Assembly: GCF_028640845.1 (NCBI RefSeq)
Contig: NC_080544.1
Coordinates: forward strand, 56,806,711-56,870,710
Source: Ahaetulla prasina
Lineage: Eukaryota > Chordata > Lepidosauria > Squamata > Colubridae
Reading direction: 5' to 3'
DNA: 64,000 nucleotides
Within the stretch, counting starts at the first letter, position 1. Every line of letters begins with the position of its first letter. The position numbers and the translations under genes were made by a program. Of the stretch, positions 57,780-64,000 are shown piece by piece. The notes beneath the pieces are model-generated. The model had not been told where the DNA came from. It saw nothing but the letters and a program-made list of their open reading frames with translations, and did no database searches.

Positions 57780-60700
57780 CTAAGCAAAATGAGAGAAGAA
57801 AAAGAAACACCAGAGGATTCTTTAATACATGCTATTGCTATCACCATAGTTTGTAAGTTATTTAACTCTCAACAAACTCTAAGCAATGGTATAAAAAAAT
57901 GAAATTGTGAGCCAAATATACACCTAGTGTATTTATAGTGGGTAAACATTACCTAAAATCAAACCTTCAAATATTTTCATATTTGAAATAATTTCAGAAT
58001 TCTTGCTTTGTAATGTGTAATGTTATCATAAGTGATGCGAATAATGATGTGATTTTGCTATATGGTGTTCTTGGAAGACTTGTGCATGGTAAGTTAGGAA
58101 GATAGAATGACAACTTAATGTTCCTTAACTTAGCAATGTTAAGAGTACCAAAATCACTCCCCTTTTTGAGAAGCAGCGGGAAATGATGTAGAAAAGGTGA
58201 TAATATTAAATTAAAAAGGGGACATATTTCTACACTGATCGCAAATGCATGTATGCAAATTAACAGTGAAGTGCAAGTACTAAGTCACAAGTTGTTCAAT
58301 AAGTAAGTCATATTGTATTGCCATACGTCATCTACTTCCCAAACTCATGCTAAGACAATGCTTAGCACTGTTTTATGGAAAGCATATGGCTATGGAGATC
58401 TCTGAACAACTTTTTGTCCAAAGTGCATGAGGAAATAAAAATTTGAAAATAATATTTTTTTAATGTGCAGGAATCTGTTTTTTTAAAAAAGTGTTGTCTT
58501 TCCCATGTCATTCTCAGTGTATACATTTGTTTTATTAAAAGAGGACTACAGATACTATAAATGGTCTTTCTAACATAACTTAGCACTTGATACAAGAAGG
58601 GAATGCATAACAATATATGTTTGTAGATTTTTTTAAAATCCCTTTTTATTGTACTAAGAGAGTTGTTTTCATTTCATTCACAATTTATGAAAGAAAACAT
58701 TTAATGTAATAGTTCTATATATAAAATACATCTCCAAAACAATAGATTATATTAATGTTAATAAAATACAAACTATTTGACTAAATCTACATGTAAATGT
58801 GTATTGAATACTATTCTTTTGTCTTATTTAGAATAAATTGAATCAATAATTTAAACTATATCTGACAGGTGCTATAAAATATTCTGAATTTGTGAATATT
58901 TGAGATCCATTTTTAGGCCAAATAACATTACTGAACATGTAATGGGCCCACAGTGGTCCCACTAGTGTACCTCAACAATGTATCCCTTCTTTCCTGCTTT
59001 GGATTTGATAAAACTATTTTAGTCACACAAAATACTCTTTTTGAAGCTAAAATTAGGAATTCAAACAATATTAACATTTTGCTCTGATCATGGTAGTTTG
59101 CAAACTTCAATTTCCTGAAAATTGCAATTCCCTAAAGCTCAAATTTAGAAAAAGTGGTAGGAGAAAATTAAGAATTTTGGAAAGCCATATTTTATGATTT
59201 TGTGATTATCTACCCTGCCAGCCTGCCTGCCTCTCTCTCATATATATCTCTCTCTCATATATAGCCATGCTAATCAGGATTAATCCATACTGGATTGAAA
59301 GATATATAAATTCCATTGATACATTTCAACCCCAGATGCCTTGATGTCTGTCTGTCTGTATGACTTTCTCTCTCTCTCTCCCTCTTCCTCCCTCCCTCTC
59401 GCTTCCCTTCTCTCTCTCACACACAATAAATTTTATTCTAACAGATAGAATAAACTGAAACTCATTAAATAGAATCCTAATTATTATCCATGCAAAATCC
59501 TTCTGCTTTTTAAAAAAAAAAAATACATAAAAATGCATGGCTTCGGCTATATATAACTATTAAAAAGAGAGTACATTTTTCACAAAAATGTTTATTGACT
59601 GCAAAAATCAGTATTCTCTTAAAAGAAAATATGATAATAAGCTCTCTTTAATAAATAGAATTCATAATTTCTCTCTTTTTATTTTGTTTATCTAATTCTT
59701 AGGAGAACAGGAATTTTCTAGTATAGATTTACATTGTACATGGAAATTATATTTCATTCTGTTTTATATTTTAATATGGCTGTCAATCATTTTGTAATTT
59801 GCCTTAAAAAGAAGTATCAAGTAGGTTTGAAGAACACACTGAATAAATCTAGGACACAGTATACTGTTTGAAACAATGCTGAAAACATCTAAAAATCAAG
59901 CTTGAGCTGTCTGCTTCACAATAACAGCTTTGATATCAGCCACAGAAGTCAACCAAGAACATATCTGTCCTGCCCCCATCCACAACCAGCTTCTTATGTT
60001 TTGAAAGAGTATAAAGAAAGAATAGAGAACAAGATGTTCATAGTAGCCTAAGATAGGATTTCTAAGCAAGCTAGATTTTAGTCACCACAACACACTGGGC
60101 TAAGGAGAAGAATTTCTGAACTGGCTATAGAAACAGTAAATCTCAATTTTGATATGAAGACAGAAACTGGAGGGAGCCCAGAAATCAAAGAAGGGTAAAG
60201 ATAAGTGGTCTTGGTTTAGGAGAATTTCTGGGTATTGATAATTTCCACACAGATCTCTCTTTCCCTGGGACTTATCGTCACACATTATCAGCTGTTTATC
60301 CTGCCAAAGGTGAGATGAGAAAAAAAAAATGTTTACTGCCTTATGGAGTGATTATGGCTGAGGTTATGGTTGTGGAAACCTTTGATCAATACACTGGAGG
60401 CAGATGTTTCTAAAACAACAGAAACAAGTTTACAAAAAGAAATGCTCTTTCATATTCTTTTGTAATGTAGCAAGAAAAAAAGTAGTTTTCAAAGCTCCTC
60501 TATTTTCTGTTGGGAAAAGCCAGAGAATGCTTTTCTTTATCTTCTTTTGCAATACTGAACTTTTTAATCAGGATTTCATTGTAAATCTTTTAAGTAGAAC
60601 AGCAGAGTAATTTTTTAAAAAGTCATGTGGAAGATTAGGTGCAATATAATATTTATTTGTTTATTAAAAGCTTGTATAATAATTGCAAAAAATAATGAAA

Positions 60701-61322
60701 AGGATTTTAAAAATCAATGATTTTATCTCTGATGAATTAAAAACAGACACCTTGTACTGCAATATTTCTATAATATTTGCTAAGGTGGAAGACATAGAAC
60801 GTAATTATGGAAATGAACAGAAATGAACATAAAGATAGCATCATTGTGTTAGTCAATTAAGCTGCACTGATCATGAAGACAGATAATATATCCATCTTGA
60901 ATAACAGATATACAAGCACAGACTCAGCAATCATGGATTCACTGGAAAAATGGTATATTATAATTAATCCCCTCCTAATATTTTATCTACAAAATGATTA
61001 TATCTTCTTATCATCAGAAGTTGCACAGATAACACTTCAAGGACTGCAAAACATTCTAGTACTAAGAAAACAATTAAAAAGTAGAACAAAATAAACATAC
61101 TTTAAAAAAAAAAACAAGTCTGGATTTGTTGGGTGCTGAAAATGCTATACAATATTTATCTAGGTAATTGCATATGTGTATCAGAATGATAAACCTAGCT
61201 TTATCAAAGTTGCAGTGTGTAATTGAAAATTATAATCTCCTTTCCTGAATTGTGCTTGTACAGACTGTTCAAACTTTAAGAAAATTATACTTATTATTTG
61301 GTAGATTTCCCTAGGTACTCAC
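57780..61322 (-). other. SORCS3: SORCS3 intron A-B
   Basis: This 3.5-kb intron is largely unassigned AT-rich DNA. A CT-rich tract lies at about 59362-59425. No transposable element was recognised, which contrasts with the next intron downstream. Confidence 0.7.
59362..59425 (+). repeat. CT-rich tract
   Basis: (CT)n with CCCTCCCT segments and a CACACA end, in SORCS3 intron A-B. Confidence 0.9.
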
Positions 61323-61435
61323 ATGCACCAAAGCTGCTTTGATGACTCGGCCAATGTCTTCTCTCCACTCTGGGATATCAGGATTGTGATAATCCAAATT
61401 GGGTGAGAACGATAACAATTGAGACTGAAAATATT
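61323..61435 (-). CDS. SORCS3: SORCS3 coding exon A (membrane-proximal ectodomain)
   Basis: This 113-bp internal exon is the most 5' SORCS3 exon in the window. It has a TTTCTTTGCAG acceptor and a GTGAGT donor. It begins after one base of a codon (that G lies in an exon beyond 64000) and ends in phase 0. The frame reads YFQSQLLSFSPNLDYHNPDI and ends AALVH. I recognise this as the SorCS ectodomain just after the PKD-like region. SorCS proteins are type I VPS10-domain sorting receptors that move neuronal membrane proteins and trophic-factor receptors between cell surface and endosomes. All upstream coding sequence (signal peptide, propeptide, VPS10p, most of the ectodomain) is outside the window. 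SORCS3 is preferred over SORCS1 and SORCS2 because of the tail sequence in the later exons. Confidence 0.93.
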
Positions 61436-61518
61436 CTGCAAAGAAAGAGTGTCACACTAAAATTCCAGTATGAACTATTATGGCTGTTTACATTGGAAAG
61501 GTTAAAATGCATTCATTA

Positions 61519-62236
61519 GAATAGAATAGAACAGAATTTTATTGGCCAAGTGTGATTGGACACACAAGGAATTTGTCTTGGTGCATATGCTCTCAGTGTA
61601 CATAAAAGAAAAGATACGTTCATCAAGGTACAACATTTACAACACAATTGATGATCAATATATCAATATAAATCATAAGGATTGCCAGCAACAAGTTATA
61701 GTCATACAGTCATAAGTGGAAAGAGATTGGTGATGGGAACTATGAAACGATTAATAGTAGTGCAGATTCAGTAAATAGTCTGACAGTGTTGAGGGAATTA
61801 TTTGTTTAGCAGAGTGATGGCCTTCGGGAAAAAACTGTTCTTGTGTCTAGTTGTTCTGGTGTGCAGTGCTCTATAGCGTCGTTTTGAGGGTAGGAGTTGA
61901 AACAGTTTATGTCCAGGATGCGAGGGATCTGCAAATATTTTCACGGCCCTCTTCTTGATTCGTGCAGTATACAGGTCCTCAATGGAAGGCAAGTTGGTAG
62001 CAATTATTTTTTCTGCAGTTCTAATTATCCTCTGAAGTCTGAGTTTTTCTTGTTGGGTTGCAGAACCGAACCAGACAGTTATAGAGGTGCAAATGACAGA
62101 CTCAATAATTCCTCTGTAGAATTGGATCAGCAGCTCCTTGGGCAGTTTGAGCTTACTGAGTTGGCGCAGAAAGAACATTCGTTGTTGTCCTTTTTTAATG
62201 ATGTTTTTGATGTTAGCTGTCCATTTGAGATCTTAT
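61519..62236 (-). mobile_element. CR1/L3-type LINE 3' half, best-kept frame
   Basis: The minus strand keeps a 126-codon frame: FFLRQLSKLKLPKELLIQFY, then IIESVICTSITVWFGSATQQ, AEKIIATNLPSIEDLYTARI, GHKLFQLLPSKRRYRALHTR and HKNSFFPKAITLLNK before a stop, the normal LINE ORF end. The left edge has AGAATAGAATAGAACAGAAT. It is 5' truncated and sits about 85 bp upstream of exon A's acceptor in gene sense. Confidence 0.88.
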
Positions 62237-62904
62237 AAAGTCATACGACAAAATTCTACATATAGGAAAAAAAACCCATAGAACCTTATATTCTCAGAAA
62301 TGCAAAACATATCAAATATCTTGTATGTTTATTTGTATGTACATATATAAACATACATGTATATATGAGTGCTGTGTATGTACTGCGGAATTCTGAAAAT
62401 CATTCTTGCTTTAGAGAAAATTTCCATTTCTCTCTGATGCTGAAAGTTGTTTCCAGTATGTCAAGCATCCACATAATACATCTAATTTATATTGTATAAT
62501 TTATACAATATAAATTACTATGTATTTAATAAAAATGTATCTGATCTCCCTTTAAATTTCCAGTGAATTACGTGTCTCTATATGTTCTCCATATATAGAG
62601 AAGAAGATTCTATCCAGTATAAAAATCATTTATAGATAAACTCACAATCTTTCAAACAAAAGAATTTTAATCACATTCCATACAAAAAAAGTAGTGACGA
62701 ATAATATTCATAAATAAATACAGGCATTTTCACATTAGCGTTCTTTGAACTTCACTTGGACTTCACCTGTGGATTTGACTAATCTCACAATGTTGTTTTC
62801 TTTGGAGTTGGCTTTCCTTGTTTCCAGCTCTGTTCCTGTTTCATTTCCTTGATGCAATTTTACAATGTGATTGATGATTCATTTTTCTATGGATAGGTTC
62901 TCAC

Positions 62905-63179
62905 CAGTGGTGGGTTTCAAATTTTTTTACTACCAGTTCTGTGGGTGTGGCTTGGTAGGCGTGGTAGGGGAAGGATACTGTAAAATCTCCATTCCCTCCC
63001 CACTCTGGGGGAAGGTTACTGTAAAATCCCCATTTCCTCCCAATTATCTGGGACTTGGGAGGGAGAGAATAGATGGGGGCAGGGCCAGTCAGAAGTTTTA
63101 CTACCGATTCTCTGAACTACTCAAAATTTCCACTACCGGTTCTCCAGAACTGGTCAGAACCTGCTGAAACCCACCTCTG
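62905..63179. mobile_element. hAT MITE, 275 bp
   Basis: Ends CAGTGGTGGGTTTCA and the complement of CAGAGGTGGGTTTCA. Target duplication 7/8: GTTCTCAC at 62897-62904 and GTTTTCAC at 63180-63187. A 45-bp segment inside is repeated imperfectly (AAGGATACTGTAAAATC and AAGGTTACTGTAAAATC). Confidence 0.9.
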
Positions 63180-63587
63180 GTTTTCACCTCATTTCAGGTC
63201 CCAGGTTCTGGGGTGAAGCCATTACTGCTCTTCTCTCCCCTGCTGTTCCTACAACTTATGTCCTCTTGTATGCGTGAGCTAGAATTTATTTCTGATCATC
63301 TAATCCAACTGTCACAACTACAGGAAAAAATGCAGAGGCCACTGTTGTGAGAGTACTACTTGTCTAAATTGTCAGCATGCTACCATCTCATTTTCAAAAC
63401 TCATAGGATTTTTAATCCAATAGAGGAAAGTGGTCAGGAAAACTAGGATAGTAGTAAGTGGTTTAGCTGACATTCCCTTGCATACTTTCCTATAATGCTC
63501 AGATGATATTCTTTGCTCTCTCCAAACAATTCCATTGGAATTGTGGTTTTTTCTGCATTTTAATAGCAGCATAAGTGAATATAACTA

Positions 63588-63935
63588 GGGACGTGGTGGC
63601 TTAGTGGCTAAGACGCTGAGTTTGTCGATTGAAAGGTCGGCAGTTCAGCGGTTTGAATCCCTAGTGCCGCGTAATGGGGTGAGCTCTCGTTACTTGTCCC
63701 AGCTTCTGCCAACCTAGCAGTTTGAAAGCACATAAAAAATGCAAGTAGAAAAAATAGGGACTACCTTTGGTGGGAAGGTAACAGTGTTCTGTGCACCTTT
63801 GGCATTGAGTCATACTGGTCACATGACCACGGAGACGTCTTCGGACATCTCTTTGGCTTTGAAATGGAGATGAGCATTGCCTCCTAGAGTCGGGAACAAC
63901 TGGCATGTATGTGCAAGGGGAACCTTTGCCTTTTT
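63588..63935 (+). mobile_element. Sauria SINE
   Basis: A tRNA-like head with A box TGGCTTAGTGG and B box GGTTTGAATCC, then CCAACCTAGCAGTTTGAAAG, GGGAAGGTAACAGTGTTCTG and a 3' end shared with Bov-B (GAGTCGGGAACAACTGG, AACCTTTGCCTTTTT). This is diagnostic for squamate genomes. It lies in a SORCS3 intron in antisense to the gene. Confidence 0.93.
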
Positions 63936-64000
63936 AAGTGAATGTAATGTAGTATGGTTTCAGGCTGTTTTGTGAGGCACTGGTATGGAAACAAAAGCTT

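Larger units (their letters stand above)
61436..64000 (-). other. SORCS3: SORCS3 intron upstream of exon A (partial)
   Basis: This intron continues past the window edge. It holds an L3-type LINE (61519-62236), a 16-bp-arm AT palindrome (62484-62516), a hAT MITE with a 7/8 target duplication (62905-63179) and a Sauria SINE (63588-63935). No further SORCS3 exon was recognised here. The stretch 62240-62900 holds no other feature I can name. Confidence 0.7.

Noticed and set aside
62484..62516. AT-rich palindrome with 16-bp arms
   Set aside because: Perfect, but made of A/T-rich sequence with a 1-nt centre in an AT-rich intron; likely compositional.
63588..63665. A tRNA gene
   Set aside because: The A and B boxes belong to the head of a Sauria SINE; no cloverleaf with a proper anticodon arm and 3' end follows.

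Overview
This is vertebrate nuclear DNA, almost certainly from a squamate reptile and most likely a snake. Three things point there. First, one split gene on the minus strand encodes the C-terminal part of a SorCS receptor; I recognise it as SORCS3. Second, the repeats are lepidosaurian: a Sauria-type SINE, Bov-B/RTE LINEs, an R4-like LINE, CR1, L2 with an L2-tailed tRNA SINE, many hAT MITEs and a Ty3/gypsy element. Third, several CR1/L3-type LINE copies end in AATAG/TTCTA microsatellite tails, a pattern reported for snakes. No bacterial, viral, CRISPR or RNA-gene content was seen.

Layout. Positions 1-42290 are the gene-poor 3' flank of SORCS3 and hold only repeats, relics and unassigned AT-rich DNA. 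Positions 236-12410 hold a palindromic hAT MITE, CR1 ends, an L3 LINE caught in a 769-bp tandem duplication, an L2-tailed SINE beside an L2 LINE with an open 408-codon RT frame, Bov-B and RTE relics, a TA-flanked MITE and (GT)n and (GATA)n arrays. Positions 12650-16050 are an R4-like LINE split by a 2.9-kb composite insertion with a 16-bp target duplication. Positions 17935-18240 look like a Penelope-like element with a hammerhead-like relic. Positions 19794-22738 are a very young, internally deleted Ty3/gypsy element with intact LTRs, primer site, polypurine tract and a 5-bp target duplication. Positions 23436-25500 are a 1.03-kb tandem duplication of otherwise unique DNA. Positions 25500-32010 hold hAT elements, a jockey-type LINE and a second R4-like relic. 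Positions 32010-42290 are mostly unassigned.

Positions 42291-61435 carry the last six coding exons of SORCS3 in reverse order. In transcription order they are 61435-61323, 57779-57648, 53036-52937, 51688-51583, 43695-43535 and 42355-42291. Every junction has AG/GT signals and matching phase. Together they encode the membrane-proximal ectodomain, the transmembrane segment and a short tail ending in a PDZ-ligand-like T-S-V. The rest of the gene lies beyond 64000. Introns hold MITEs, LINE and SINE copies and simple repeats.

I found no clear undescribed system. The most interesting items are the young deletion-derivative gypsy with a template-switch-like scar, the nested insertions whose original targets can still be read, the pair of about 99%-identical tandem duplications, the three-fold hAT target octamer, the hammerhead relic and a possible alternative SorCS3 tail. 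Similarity calls to repeat families are from recognition alone; no search was run.
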